Part shown: one piece after another, positions 1 to 12,905 of the stretch | How the letters are laid out: each line of letters opens with the position of its first letter | How positions within the stretch are numbered: the first letter of the stretch is position 1 | Origin: Pseudorasbora parva | Taxonomy: Eukaryota > Chordata > Actinopteri > Cypriniformes > Gobionidae | Length of the DNA stretch: 64,000 bases | Assembly: GCF_024679245.1 (NCBI RefSeq) | Contig: NC_090184.1 | Coordinates: forward strand, 10,585,733-10,649,732 | Reading direction: 5' to 3' | Made by a program: the position numbers and the translations under genes | The notes under the pieces: generated by a model | Seen by the model: only the letters and a program-made list of their open reading frames with translations | What the model was told of the DNA's origin: nothing | The model's database searches: none

Positions 1-504
1 TGAAATTAGCCAGAGAAACTGTGCTCCTGCGGGAGCAGAGGAAACAGCACTGCTGCGGCAGTGGTGAAATTAGCCAGAGAAACTGTGCTCCTGCGGGAGC
101 AGAGGGAACAGCACTGCTGCGGCAGTGGTGAAATTAGCCAGAGAAACTGTGCTCCTGCGGGAGCAGAGGGAACAGCACTGCTGCGGCAGTGGTGAAATTA
201 GCCAGAGAAACTGTGCTCCTGCGGGAGCAGAGGAAACAGCACTGCTGCGGCAGTGGTGAAATTAGCCAGAGAAACTGTGCTCCTGCGGGAGCAGAGGAAA
301 CAGCACTGCTGCGGCAGTGGTGAAATTAGCCAGAGAAACTGAGCTCCTGCGGGAGCAGAGGAAACAGCACTGCTGCGGCAGTGGTGAAATTAGCCAGAGA
401 AACTGAGCTCCTGCGAGAGCAGAGGAAACAGCACTGCTGCGGCAGTGGTGAAATTAGCCAGAGAAACTGAGCTCCTGCGAGAGCAGAGGAAACAGCACTG
501 CTGC
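1..504. repeat. 64-bp tandem satellite, about eight copies
   Basis: Units start at 1, 65, 129, 193, 257, 321, 385 and 449, an exact 64-bp period; the last unit is cut at 504 and the left side runs off the window. Each unit carries two short hairpins, GCTCC-TGCG-GGAGC and CACTGC-TGCG-GCAGTG, which share the loop TGCG. The last three units change GTGCTC to GAGCTC and the last two also break the first stem (CGAGAGC). A period of 64 is not a multiple of three and no open frame crosses it, so it is non-coding. Confidence 0.95.
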
Positions 505-2937
505 ATCTGAGGAGAAAAGGTTAGGCAGACAAATGGAGAACCACATTCGTATGAGGGAAACAGTGATTACCTTTAAATCTAGCATATTTTGTGTATGAGC
601 CAATGCAGTATCCTATTAAAATAAATATCCATATTTTCCCCTGAAATTGTAATTGCCATTATTTAATACGACAATCACAATTTACATTGAATGATGTTTT
701 GAATATAGCTTTATACTAGGGGTGTAACAATACACTTTGGTCACAAGTCGCTATAAACCATGATACTTACCTTATCAATGAACTGGACCCACAAATATTC
801 CCCCATTGCATCATAATACACTATATTCCACATTATATAGTGGTTTAATATAGTAATGTCACTCACGCTTTCAATGCAGGCAGCATTCTCTCCCGGTCTC
901 TATGACCCTCCTCTCCCGCTACTAATAAACTACACATATAAAAATAACCATCTAAAATGCTTTGGATAACCATACTACTAAACCAAAATGTGATCTGGTG
1001 ATTTAAATGATGTTTGCACTTTCGCTATAAGGAGTGCCTCTTTAAATCATATTTGCACTTTGACATTGAGGAGCGCCATTCCAGCAGCGCACACGCTTTA
1101 ATTGATCAGTGCAATCCGTCACAGTTCTGAACGCAATAATGCGTGTCAAAATGACTATTCCTAAAACTGTAAATGTTTAGCTCACCTAAAAAATTTAATT
1201 CTGCATGAACTCATGTTGTTTTCACATGGCTCGCAATAATTTGAACGTCCATGTTTACTACAGTATGTGCGTTGTGTTAAATATATTCATCAAGCCATTG
1301 TGTCTCTTCAGAAGACTTAACTTTGGATTAGCCACTCGATTAGTTATCTTTACAATGCTTTTATGATAGTCATTGGATCTTTTTCATACAAAGTTTGAGA
1401 AGAATGGACGGTCCCGCCGCTGGCCGTCTTGATGCCTTAGCGTCAATACTTAATGATGCCCACAGCACTAGGAATGGACTTAAATGGAGGGACAGAAATC
1501 ACAGGTTTTATATAAAAAAAACATCTTAATTTGTGTTTACAAGCTAAAATGAAACAACGCGGCTTTTAACGAAATCAAATCTTAACATCTAATCATAAAC
1601 ACAATTAGAAATTTGATTAGAGTTATGCAGTCCTATACCAAAGTTAAATATAACTTTAGAGACGGTCCCTAGATCCACGGATATCGAATGACCATGTCAA
1701 GCCAGCTTTACTCCGGTTAATTTCATCCGTAGTAAGTAAGTCTGGCCAGTAGGAAGGTACTACAAACGTTGGAACGTGAAAAAGCCTTTTGGTGAGTTAC
1801 TGTGAATTTGCAGACGGTCCCTAAAGAAGCCTCAGTGGATACTTTAACTTGTTAAATTAGCTACTGCTCCTTTAAGGCGGAACATACTCTCATCTCACTC
1901 GCTGATGAGAGGCAGTCCGTAGTAGATGAAGCGCGAGCTGTGAAAGGCGCATGGATGCGTTCTACATTTCTGTTACTCTTTGCCGTTTGTTTTTCTGTTT
2001 AGTAACGCAGTTGTCAGTGGAGTGTTTAACTGCCCCAAGTGTGCGAGGGATTTACGGTGATAATAAACCCCCTTTGTGAGTTTGCTTCAGCTGCAACCAT
2101 TCGGGCCAGCTATCCGGCCTCTCGATGTGAAGTGTGAACAACACAAAGTTAATCACAATGAAGAAATCATTGTCGTTTTTAATGAGAATTCGTTGTGAAC
2201 TGCTCTGAACTGAAGCATTGGTGTGCGAGCCCGTAGAACGCTTAGAATCTGAAACGTGAGGCTCACATTATCAGCTGGTTCCAGTGGCTGATCGTTTGCC
2301 GTAATATGCACTTTGTAATGGCATCTTTTAATGATTTAGCTTCACCAGCAAGTAACATTATATTTAGGCTATAGTTCATCACCACAGCAACCTTGAGTGG
2401 GTCCATGATGAACGCAATTGTCGCGTGTGAAAAGTATCTGTCTGTATTACACAGAGGCGGCAATCAAAAGAAAGATTGATGCATGTAACAAATTATTTAA
2501 GATCATTTTCTAATTCTGTTGTAGTTTCCCCTGAAGCAGGTCTGCAGTGTGCACTTTTTACACTGTCCGAGCGCGACTCTGTCGTCATTTTATTTATTTA
2601 TTTATTTTCTAAAACAACCAGCTGTGAACATAACCTTACCTTAGAACAATGATTAGACTTTAGAAGATGGAAACGCGAGTGAATCGCAGCAAACACAATT
2701 ACATTCAGGAAAAGCAGAATTGGTTTTACCGTGATGGAAGCGGCCGAAATGGTTTAGAATTCTGTAACGAAAATTTTTAGCATTGTAGAATTGTTTCAAG
2801 CTGTTTGAGCGATCTATACAGCGTGGGCGGGCGAGGCGACCAGCCGGAAAAGCCATCCATGCTAAAATGAAAATGGTCAATGAAAGAAGGTAAATCAGCT
2901 GTATTTATACACCCCTCTTATCGTTGATTAGCTTGAT
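505..2937. other. No gene recognised; one hAT-like terminus at 717
   Basis: AT-rich sequence without a supportable gene. At 717 TAGGGGTGTAACAATACA resembles the hAT-like terminal repeat seen at 7516 and 10599, but I found no inverted partner, so it is probably a truncated element. ACGGTCCC occurs three times (about 1406, 1663, 1814) without a clear repeat unit. Short open frames here have no recognisable domain. Confidence 0.4.
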
Positions 2938-3022
2938 GTGCTCCACTTGTGTTTAATTAGGTTTAATTATATGAGCGTGCTCCGCTTGTGTTTAGTCAGG
3001 TTTAATTATCTGCACGTGCTCC
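2938..3022. repeat. Short 39-bp tandem repeat, just over two copies
   Basis: GTGCTCC recurs at 2938, 2977 and 3016, with GTTTAATTAGGTTTAATTAT-type text in between. No function is visible. Confidence 0.7.
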
Positions 3023-3065
3023 TCCCGAAATTTTGTTAATAAAAACTTCACTAAATATACTGCTC

Positions 3066-3120
3066 TATTGAGTTTAGACCAGGTTTTTTGTTGGTCAGTG
3101 GCACAGTCGTTGGTCAACAC
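3066..3120 (+). repeat. Interspersed repeat fragment shared with 29243
   Basis: GTTTAGACCAGG followed by TTGTTGGTCA and GGCACAGTCG is closely repeated at about 29243-29290 (GGCGCAGTCGTT there). Both are fragments of an interspersed repeat whose ends I cannot define. Confidence 0.45.
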
Positions 3121-3906
3121 ACACACGAGTGCATTCGCTATTTAAACAACGTGGAGCTGGATGTGAAAATCATAACTGTCTAGGGCTGAAACTAGCAAAA
3201 AATACTTGCGTTCCTTTGTGTCACATCGCGCCGGGTGTATGATAAGGCCCTTGGTCTTAAAGACTTTTATGATAAGGCTAAACGAATTGAGTCATTTCGC
3301 TAGAAAAAGCAAAACAAAAATGGTATGGCATTTTCTTTTAGCGCATCATTGTACGTGTATGTAAGACTCTCGCTTTCCTCTCTCTTTGCATGTGAGAGGA
3401 AAAAAAAGAGTCATTCAAAATGAATGAATCGCTTACGAGCGACCCATCACAAATGCTCAATCAGTGTTCTAGTGTAGGCGGTCATAGGATACAATACGCA
3501 GTGAAAATATATGTTCTAAACGTGTTCTTATCCTCTAACGCAATCACTTGTGAGTCAAATCAAACAATTTTTAGCCAGTGGCTAATGACAGACAATTAGC
3601 CACAATTTTTTTTTTTTTAGCTGCATTTACTTGCAATGTAGAGGGTTGGCTGTAACCACCACTGCCCCATTTGTACATGCATGACAAGAAGTCAACTCAC
3701 TGACCTGAATGAGTTACATAAACACAAGAACATCAGCAGCACAGTCTATGTAAATGGTGTAACTGGGAATATGTGACACATACAGTTAAATCAAAACCTT
3801 AAATTTAGATCTTTTAAATGTCTACTACCAGACATTTGTATTTTATTATTTTGGATACTAAGCTCAAGCTTAACAATTGAGGTTTTAAAACTGGTATGCT
3901 ATATGT

Positions 3907-3907
<1 letters not shown>

Positions 3908-3990
<83 letters not shown>

Positions 3991-3992
3991 TC
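3908..3992. repeat. (TC)n microsatellite
   Basis: About 85 bp of nearly pure CT dinucleotides. The Arg-Glu open frame reading through it on the minus strand is an artefact of the repeat. Confidence 0.97.
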
Positions 3993-4792
3993 AAACACAC
4001 ATATTTTCTATTGCCTAATCCAACCATAGAAATATGTGCAAAAATGTGAATTAAATATGATTTACATTTATTTAAATATGTTTTGACTGATTTATAAGTC
4101 TTTTTAACTAGTGAAGACCAGTCCATGATGTCCTCAAAAATCGGTTGCCATAATATTTCACTATACAAGGGACCACCCCCCACAACACACACACAGTGTA
4201 TGTATCACATGTTTGATGTTTGTAAGAAGGAAGAGAGGATAAAAGTGAAAGCAGTGGTGCATCAATAATATAAGAGAGGGAAAGCAGAACAAGAAAAGGG
4301 AGGACGGCAGTAAATGAGAGAATCATTTCATATCTTGTCACAATTATTGATATAATAACTTGCATGAATGTTGCATGCATTCAAGCCAAAGCATGTCTAG
4401 TGATCAGTCAAATTCTTGTCACATTTCCAATTGATGTTTACAGAGTTTCTGGGTTAATTACAATATTACAGTTTTTTCTATTGCTAAACGACAGTGGGCA
4501 CAACTGGAGTCGCGTGCAAAACTCTAACTACAGTCTGCACAGCAGCAGTTCATGTGGACCAAACTCCCAAACTCTAGTTTGTTTTTCATTTCTTGAACAC
4601 AGTTTTTTTTAAACTCTACACACTTATCCCATGACTTTAACCACAACCTGCACAACACTGTGGATTTACAGCACTTTGTTCAAATGCTAACACACTGCTG
4701 TCAAAACTGTGAACCACACATTCAAAACATAATATATTTCAGCCTTGTGTCTTTCAAACACTGCTGATTGCAATTTGGGTTACTTGTTAGTG

Positions 4793-4911
<119 letters not shown>

Positions 4912-4949
4912 GTAGAGCTCAGAAAGAATACTTTTGTAAATGGAACAAG

Positions 4950-5072
4950 GAAGACGGGTTCGTGGAGGGAGACAAAGAAGACAAAGTGCTGTTTCTGTAT
5001 TTTAGATGAATGGCTACACTTATAGACCATCTCACATTGAGAGAGGCAGGATTAGCCCCTAAATTATTTGTT
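4950..5072 (+). pseudogene. N-terminal scrap of a Tc1/IS630-like transposase
   Basis: After a basic Arg/Gly-rich stretch the sequence around 5005-5065 reads, with stops and shifts, Asp-Glu-Met then Ala-Thr-Leu-Ile-Asp-His and Leu-Arg-Glu-Ala-Gly. This resembles the helix-turn-helix start of fish IS630/Tc1-like transposases recalled as DEIRATIIDHV and TLREAGQ. The rest is missing, replaced by the insertion at 5087. It belongs to the outer 4469-6589 element. Confidence 0.45.
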
Positions 5073-5086
5073 TGAATTACAGTATA

Positions 5087-6250
5087 CAGGTCCTTCTCAA
5101 AAAATTAGCATATTGTGATAAAGTTCATTATTTTCCATAATGTAATGATAAAAATGTAACTTTCATATATTTTAGATTCATTGCACTCCAACTGAAATAA
5201 TTCAGCTCTTGTGTTTCTCTAATGTTTTAATACTGATGATTTTGGCATACAGCTCATGAAAACCCAAAATTCCTATCTCAAAAAATTAGCATATCATGAA
5301 AAGGTTCTCTAAATGAGCTGTTAACCTAATCATCTGAATCAACTAATTAACTCTAAACACCTGCAAAAGATTTTTGAGGCTTTTAAAAACTACCAGGCTG
5401 GTCCTTTACTCAAAACCGCAATCATGGATAAGACTGACGACCCGACCCTGTCCAGAAGGCCATCATTGACACCCTCAAGTGAGATGGTAAGACACAGAAA
5501 GAAATTTCTGAACGAATAGGCTGTTCCCAGAGTGCTGTATCAAGGCACCTCAGTGGGAAGTCTGTGGGAAGGAAAAAGTGTGGCAAAAAACGCTGCACAA
5601 TGATAAGAGATGACCGGACCCTGAGGAAGATTGTGGAGAAGGACCGGTTCCAGATCTTGGGGGACCTGCGGAAGCAGTGGACTGAGTCTGGGGTAGAAAC
5701 ATCCAGAGCCACTGTGCACAGGCGTGTGCAGGAAATGGGCTACAGGTGCTGCATTCCCCAGATCAAGCCACTTTTGAACCAGAAACAGCGGCAGAAGCGC
5801 CTGACTGGAAGCAGCACTGGACTGTTGCTCAAATGTTGCATTTCATTCGGAAATCAAGGTGCCAGAGTCTGGAGGAAGACTGGGGAGAAGGAAATGCCAA
5901 AATGCCTGAAGTCCAGTGTCAAGTTCCCACAGTCAGTGATGGTCTGGGGTGCCATGATCAGCTGCTGGTGTTGGTCCACTGTGTTTTATCAAGGGCAGGG
6001 TCAATGCAGTTAGCTTTCAGGAGATTTTGGAGCACTTCATGCTTCCATCTGCTGAAAAGCTTTATGGAGATGAAGATTTAATTTTTCAGCACAACCTGGC
6101 ACCTGCTCACAGTGCCAAAACTACTGGTAAATGGTTTACTGACCATGGTATTACTTGGTGTGCAATGAATCTAAAATATATGAACGTTTAATTTGTATCA
6201 TTACATTATGGAAAATAATGAACTTTATCACAATATGCACATTTTTTGTA
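5087..6250 (+). mobile_element. Tc1-like transposon (Tdr2-like) inserted in the outer element
   Basis: The left end CAGGTCCTTCTCAAAAAATT at 5087 follows a TA. Near 6195-6250 the inverted match (GGAAAATAATGAACTTTATC, then CACAATATGC) is present, but the outermost bases are degraded. A similar inner copy of the AAAAAATTAGCATAT motif sits at 5279. A broken transposase gene lies between. End sequences and transposase resemble zebrafish Tdr2-type elements as I recall them. Its right terminus is only approximate. Confidence 0.8.
5424..6175 (+). pseudogene. Tc1-like transposase, broken
   Basis: Encodes a DNA cut-and-paste transposase of the Tc1 group, now dead. The paired-like DNA-binding half reads openly from about 5564: Gly-Arg-Lys-Lys, then TLRKIVEKDRFQ, LGDLRKQW and ATVHRRVQEMGY. 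The catalytic part has a deletion after the Leu-Thr-Gly/Trp stretch near 5820, so the first Asp region (the usual W-S-D-E-S) is lost. SVMVWGAM follows at 5930-5960, then a shift, then FQHNLAPAHSAKTT with KWFTDHGI near 6085-6160. The third acidic residue is missing because the gene runs out. The first codons near 5424 (Met-Asp-Lys-Thr-Asp-Asp) are also shifted. At least three disruptions make it non-functional. Confidence 0.85.
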
Positions 6251-6637
6251 CATCTTTATACTTTTAGTTTCTACCTTTTTTTCTCATTACTGTAATTCCG
6301 TAAATTACTACAGACTATTGAAGCAAACTGCTAATTTTCATTTACCATAAATGAAGCCAGAAATTGTATTGGTATTTTCTGTATTGGTGTTTCATGCTAG
6401 TGTTTTTACTCTCAGTGTGAGTGACAGTGTATGTTATCTCAGTGAGGGTTGTGCATAGTGTTTGGCTGCAATGAGCCTGTTTTGACCCATGTGTTAAGAG
6501 TTGTGTTGCTTTGAATGAGTTTTGCAGGTGATGGTTTAGTAGTGCAGACTGTAGAGTTTTGCACATCGTTTAGCAATCGAAAACAACTGTAAACAGTCAC
6601 ATTCAAATCTCATCAAGTTTATGATTTTAAAATGTAG

Positions 6638-7503
6638 GTAACAATTTACAATAAGGTCAAATTTGTTAACATTAGTTTATTTATTAATCCTTGTTAATGT
6701 TAGTTAATAAAATGCAATATGTCAATGTTAATAGATACAACATAAAATGGCCCTGATATATCACTAGACATTAAGACATCATGTTAATTTCAAATAATTA
6801 TCACTGACAACAGTAGTCCAGCCAGGATATTGTCATTTAAAAGTTGTTGTTGCAGCCCTCAACTGATGTTTTGTTTTGGCCTGAAGCTCCACCCTCCACC
6901 TATCTACCAATCACTAAGTCAGTAGTGTTTCTGCATCCGCGTTGCCAGATCTGCTCTAGTTACCAAAGCTGCAGCTACTAACGTTCCTTATGGATCCTGC
7001 AGCCTATGGCCCTGTCCCAAATGGCACACTTCATGTGCACTTTCGGTCTTGTGGACTTACAATGGCCTTTGCGTGCGCATGTCCGTTAAGTCCACGAGAC
7101 CACAGGGTGTCCCATTTGTCATTTTAGGTCTCAGAAGGGTGCTCGTGAGCTCCCCCTTTGCATCCGTTATGCGTCCTCGATGCGTACTTCTGCCGCGAGC
7201 TACACAGCGGACTTCTTCCCGGCAGTCAAAGTGGTATTAAGCCGTGAAAGTGCGGACTCAGAGGAAGGCCGCAAGGGTTTAGGGTGCCATTTGGGACAGG
7301 GCCACATCTGGCAACCTCGAGTCAGGGGGGGAGAGGGAGAGGGGATAGTGATTGCAGTACCAGTTTTGGCCACAATCTTACATACATTTCCTTTAACTAA
7401 GATTAGCAAATGCTGTAGAAGTATTGTTCAAAGTTAGTTTATGTTTACTAGTGTAGTTAACTAATGTTAACAAATTATATGAAATTCTATTGTAAAGTGA
7501 TCC
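6638..7503. mobile_element. TIR element, non-autonomous, interrupted
   Basis: GGTAACAATTTACAATAAGG with TTTGTTAACATTAGTT at 6638-6680 is inverted at 7455-7503 (AACTAATGTTAACAAAT then TATTGTAAAGTG). This end sequence is a common fish interspersed repeat. No transposase remains, and a second element is inserted at 7008. Confidence 0.6.
7008..7303. mobile_element. 296-bp MITE with perfect outer TIR
   Basis: Starts GGCCCTGTCCCAAATGGCAC and ends with its exact reverse complement (GTGCCATTTGGGACAGGGCC at 7284-7303). GC-rich interior with further self-complementary text (TAAGTCCACGAGACC against GGTCTTGTGGACTTA). No clear target duplication. The short open frames inside are incidental. Confidence 0.8.
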
Positions 7504-8109
7504 AAAGCATTTTACTAGGGGTGTAACGATATTCAAACCGAACCAAAAAAACGCTATCACCACGCCAACACCACCCATGGTATGAACCACGGTACTCTCA
7601 TGGCATACCAAACTCCCCCGCTCCCTGCTGCCCCGGACCAGTCTTGGCCCAACGTTGAGGTTAACCTCACTTAATTCATGTCACAAAACTAAATTCTGCC
7701 TTGACATTGGATTAAATAGTTATTAGGGGTATAGCTGTACACATATTCGTCCCATGAATTTCTGGTACATGTCTTCTGTGCACATGACGAATACAGCATT
7801 GTAGCTTTACCACCAATAATTGCAAAAGCTCCGTGTTTTGTTACTTTCAATAAGAAACAAAATCGTCATCTTTCAAATAAAACTCAATAAACATGAATGG
7901 ACATCTGAAGGTATGTTGAAAGATACAGAACAACTTGCTGAACATGTCATATCTTTTGCAATCACTCAATTAGTGTCTCAATGGTGGAAAGACATCAATA
8001 AGGCCTAGTCCACACGTACACAGGTATTTTTATTACCAGAGTTTTTCCTCCTCCATTTTAAAAAACAAGCACGGTTTTTAAAAAAATCTGTCCACATGAG
8101 AACGCAAAA

Positions 8110-8262
8110 CTACGCTATGATTGGCTGCCTGATTTCCACATGGGTCCCATCCACGGCACCGATGCACATTGCACGGACTGGGGGAGTGCCATGGGCTCAA
8201 GTGAAACCCTTCTACAAGTTCCTTTACTTTGGACTCAGTGACAGGTAACTATGGTGCAGGGC
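8110..8262 (-). pseudogene. Harbinger transposase fragment (first Asp region)
   Basis: Reading the minus strand from about 8200 to 8117 gives Ala-Met-Cys-Ile-Gly-Ala-Val-Asp-Gly-Thr-His-Val-Glu-Ile-Arg-Gln-Pro-Ile, the G-x-x-D-G-T-H motif around the first catalytic Asp of PIF/Harbinger DDE transposases. A shifted frame just upstream (8205-8260) reads Lys-Glu-Leu-Val-Glu-Gly-Phe. The other catalytic residues and the MYB-like partner gene are absent. Non-functional remnant. Confidence 0.75.
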
Positions 8263-8311
8263 CGAAGTGGACTGTAATAGCTTCACACACTTGCTTTACT
8301 ATTTTGTATTA

Positions 8312-8868
8312 TTATTATACCTTTATTTAACCTGGAAAAACTCATTGAGATTAAAAATCTCTTTTCCAAGAGCGTCCTGGCCAAGAGAGGCAGCAGCACA
8401 TTTAACAAGGTTTCAGACATAAAAACATATAACATATAACATCAACATATAACAATTTGTACAAGTAATAAATAATTATAAAGTCATAAGAAATCAGAAT
8501 TTCACATATTATCGCAAGCGATAAACAACAGCAAGGATCGTCCGTCATAATTGAGTCATCTACATCTACATCTACAGCCAGTATGTGTAGCTTCCATGTT
8601 TTTTAAAAGTAATTTAAAAGCAACCAATGAAACTGGCTCCTTAAGATTCAGCACATTTTGCAGCTGATTCCAAGCGCAGGGGGCCGCATACTTGAAAGCC
8701 CTTTTCCCAGTTCTGTCCGGACTTGAGGGACAAATAATAATAATTATTGCATTCTGGCGCCTTTGTTCTGCAATACAATGAAATAACTGAACATGTATCT
8801 GTAGGCTATACATGTGATAAGTGCTGTTAGTAGAGTCCACCGCTTAGACTCGACTCACTTAAATCAAA
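8312..8868 (-). pseudogene. 5'-truncated non-LTR retrotransposon, C-terminal tail
   Basis: The minus-strand frame ending near 8556 reads RTGKRAFKYAAP then WNQLQNVLNLKEPVSLVAFK, the typical end of fish LINE ORFs. Its 3' UTR (8312-8450) carries a TTAACCTGGAAAAACTCATT-type motif and ends in an ATT/ATA-rich tail. Only the last roughly 90 codons remain, so it is a dead 5'-truncated insertion inside the Harbinger element. The clade is uncertain. Confidence 0.65.
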
Positions 8869-9592
8869 AGGAGATAATGTGGAAAATCTGACGTCAAACA
8901 AAGGAGAGAACGGCGCGCACTTCGACTTAAAAGCCGAAATCTCCGGTTTCACCATCTACACGACAACGCTGTAACCGGAGTTTCTAAAAATCTTCACCCT
9001 GGCCGGAGTTTTCAAAAAAGTCCGGTTTCAGTAACTGGATACAGCGTTTGCGTGTGGACGAACAGCCAAACCGCATAGAAAACCTGCGGTTTTGAAAATA
9101 CCCATGTTCGTGTGGACAGGGCCTAAAACAGCTTGTAAATAATGTCACGTAGCATTTAACTCAGGCAAGTCATTCAGTGTCAACAGCTTTTTAGTTCCCT
9201 GAGAAATTACTCTTTCGCTAACTATATTAGCCTATATATTCATTATATTTTACTTAACCTTTTAGAGATGTCTTGATTATTTAATGTTTAAATATATTAA
9301 ATGACAGCCATTGTGTAAATAATTATGCTTCAACAATTAATTGGAGTAAAACATATGTTTTGGCCTTATGGCCTTAACAAAATGGCCTTATGTTTACATA
9401 CAATGGATTTGAGTTGATTTATTAAATAAAATAGCAACTGAATTTAGCAAACTGAAATTAGCAAACAAATAGCAATTTAATTTAGACTAATATTTGCAGC
9501 TGTTGTTGACTTTTAATATTATAGTAATGTGCACAATGTGCAAGTAAGGGCTCCCTATATAGTTTACAGCATTAGCTGATACATACATAGTA

Positions 9593-10332
9593 CAGGCCAA
9601 TAGTGTGGACACATTACTATTTGTAATGTTTTTGAAAGAAGTTTCTTCTGCTCTTTAAGCCTGCATTTATTTGATCAAAAATACAGAAAAAAATGTAATA
9701 TTGTGATATATTATTACAATTTAAAATAATTGGTTTTTAATTTATTATACTTTAAATAATCATTTATTTCTGTGATGCAAAGCTGAATTTTCAGTATCAT
9801 TCCTCTAGTCTTCAGTGTCACATGATCCTTTAATAGAAATTATTCTAATATGATGATTCATTTTCAAATTTGGAAATAGTTCTGCTGCTTAATATTTTTT
9901 TCATAACCTGTGATACTTTTTTTATAATACATTGATGAATAAAAAGTAAAAAAAAAAAAAAAAAAAGAATAACAAGAAGCAAATGTTTTAAAAATAGAAA
10001 TCTTTTGTAACGACAATATACTCTACTGGTCAGTCATTTGGGGTCAGTCTTTTTTTTTTGTTTGTTGTTGAAATAAATCATTCATTTTATTCCGCAAGGG
10101 TGTGTTAAATTGATTTAAAAAAGTATATAGTAAAGGAGATTTATATTATTTGAAATTTTTTTTTTTAAATAAATGCAGTTCTTTTGAACCTTTTATTCAT
10201 CAAATATATAAGGCAGCAGAACCGTTTCCAACACTCATAATAAATCAGAATATTAGAATGATTTCTGAAGGATCATGAGATAGACTGGATGTCAAATGTG
10301 ACACTGAAGACTGTGTCCAAACTTTTGGCCTG
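9593..10332. mobile_element. 740-bp TA-flanked MITE
   Basis: CAGGCCAA at 9593 with TGTGGACACA just inside is inverted at the right end (TGTCCAAACTTTTGGCCTG ending 10332). TA sits at both edges (9591-9592, 10333-10334), as for Tc1/mariner-type sites. The interior text (ATGTTTTTGAAAGAAGT, CTGAATTTTCAGTATCATT) is a very common cyprinid repeat. No coding capacity. Confidence 0.7.
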
Positions 10333-10344
10333 TACTGTATGTGT

Positions 10345-10467
<123 letters not shown>

Positions 10468-11683
10468 ATCCTTCATTTATAATTTCATTTAATTTAAAGG
10501 CAAAATTTGTTTAGTAAACCACTGTTTAATAAAAAAAAAATAGACTTAAAAACCGAGGTACATACTGAACCATCAGTTTTGTTTACCGTTACACCCCTAA
10601 TTTTTTACTTATAATGATAATTATATTTGTTTACTACTGACTGTTTTTTGGATACTGTTATTAATAATGACATTTTATTTGGACTAGTCAGATCCTCTGT
10701 AAATACTGCACTGCAGGTGTAATGATGATCACAGAAGTACAGCTGAAGTTTAACATCAATCACAGATCAGCAAGTCAAGTTCATTTGATTCTGATGGGGC
10801 CAAAAGTGAGTGGGTGAAGTGGTTACTTTGTAATGTTCATGCATGCTCATTTGAGCCATACATTGAGATTTGTGGACTGATTGTGAGCATGATAGGCAGG
10901 CATTATTGCATTTTCAGGATAATCAGCCAGTTGTATAGTGCAATGGAGACTATTGTCTATATCTAGCAGTTTTCTCTCAAATGCATGCCATGCTGTATAG
11001 GAGATCATTGAGAACACAATGACCTCTAGGGAGGCAAAAGAGACATTAGCTTCCTCTGATACTTTTTTTTGCTAGTGTAGCTGTTAGACAGTGATATTTC
11101 AGATATAAAAAATCTCATATTTCATAATACTTGTTTTGTTTTATTTTTGCACACTAGCAATAAATAAAATGATACCCTTGCTAGTATTTTTTTTTAAATC
11201 TAGCATATGCACATCAATGCACCAATAACCACTGAAATACATTAGAAACTGCACAACAACACCCTGAGAAAATGTACAACTCAAGTTTTGCATGATAAAT
11301 TATAAATATAAAAAAATATTATTATCATTTAGCATGAGAAAGCTCCTAGTTTTATTTATTTTTATTTATTCGTAAAAATAGTTGATTCATAAAAAATGTG
11401 TTTTGATAATATGTTTTGATGTGTCGAATGCAGACTTAAGAGAAATGTTAGATATCCCAGAATTCTAATAAATAGTACAATAAAGTGATATTGATTAATA
11501 GTTTTTTGACAAAGCAAGCATAACATATGCACATTAAATACTCTTATACATATACTGTGCATGTGGAAAAATAAAAAGATTAAATAATACAAAAATAATG
11601 TAAATATTTTAGTAGGTTATGACATTTGTTTGTGATGTTATGTGTAATTTATTGTGCATTGGGTGCTTCTGTCACACTAGTTT

Positions 11684-11812
11684 AAGGGATAGTTCATCCA
11701 AAAATGAAAAAAACTGTTTCATTTGTGTTTCAAAGTTGAACAAAAGTTTTTGGAATGACATTGAAGACAAGTAAGTTATTGATGACAGCAATTTCATTTT
11801 GGGGTAGACAGT
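11684..11812. repeat. Short deleted copy of the GGGATAGTTCA MITE family
   Basis: TTAAGGGATAGTTCATCCAA begins a fish-wide interspersed repeat also found at 16198. The near end reads TTCATTTTGGGG, a decayed inverted partner (normally ...TTTTTGGGTGAAC). Non-coding. Confidence 0.55.
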
Positions 11813-12905
11813 CAGCAACAAGATCACAGCACATCTCAGCACAGTTCTCACAGAGATGTGTTCTGTGTCCTTCCGAGTTCATTCTTTGCATTCAAAATTG
11901 AGAAACAGCTTACAGAATCTTAACATGATATAACCAGCTGACTTAGAAATTTCCAGCTTACTCCAGTTCATTCATAGAGCACTCATCACTAGCCAAAATC
12001 CACCTTCTTTTCCATCTTTCATTTAAGAAAAAACCTTGATCACTATGAATCTGGTTCTCTAAGAGATTCTTCCATGGAAAACTTTTGGATGACTAAAAAC
12101 TGTGCTGTGTATTTTTGATGACTATAAGTGCTGTGCTTGCCCATTCATTCTCAATGCAAATGTGCTGTTGTTTTAATTATTTGTTAATAATTCTCATTTT
12201 AGCAATTTTAAAAACACTGCAATAATTAAAACTCTGTCTTATTGTAAGAGGTTATTCGTGTCCCTAATTAATTAATAAGTATTTTTCAATAAAGCAATCC
12301 CTAGACTGTGTTTAACAACTTTTAACTACTATGCATTCACACAGTAGCGACTATTGACTGTAAATTTAGGTGGGGCAGATTCTGGGTCTAAGTGCTAGTT
12401 TCTCATGAACATTTTGTAAGCTTTATTTCGCTGAACACACTTTTGGCAGAGTCAGCCTGAGGATGGATGTTAATTGACAGGCTTTATGTACACACGAGTC
12501 ATGGCACACAACAATGCTATTTTAGAATTGCTTTAATGTAGTAGTTATTGCTACAGAGTGTTGTTTGAGAATACTGCTGGTTTTGGAGGAATACAAGTGA
12601 GAAAAATAAAGTCATATCTATTTTGAAACAAAACAAACACAACAGAACTATTCACATGAGCATGTTTAAACTAAAGGATTTATATTTCATTAATTTGACA
12701 CATTGCTCCACATAGGAAGAACAGACATGCCAACTAGTTACTGCCCTGATTTAGACATCGCTGAAGAGGATTGATATCGTTTTGGTCTGGAGTTAGGTTA
12801 GGTTTGGAGTTAGCACGCCTTGTTGGCAAGTGCTATTCGCACTATCTCAGCCTAACAATGCATTGTTGTGCCAAACAACATTTAAAAAAAAAAAAAACGC
12901 CCGTC

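Larger units (their letters stand above)
8002..9123 (-). mobile_element. PIF/Harbinger-type DNA transposon relic
   Basis: GGCCTAGTCCACACGTACAC at 8002 is inverted at the right end as GTTCGTGTGGACAGGGCC (9106-9123), with inner similarity through GGTATTTT. TAA flanks both ends exactly (7999-8001, 9124-9126), matching the 3-bp TWA duplication of PIF/Harbinger. A transposase scrap on the minus strand supports the family. A LINE fragment splits it at about 8312-8868. Confidence 0.8.

Noticed and set aside
1..504. CRISPR-like array
   Set aside because: Units are contiguous 64-bp repeats without unique spacers, in eukaryotic sequence.
3899..4192. Open frame rich in Arg-Glu on the minus strand
   Set aside because: It reads through the TC microsatellite and has no domain outside it.
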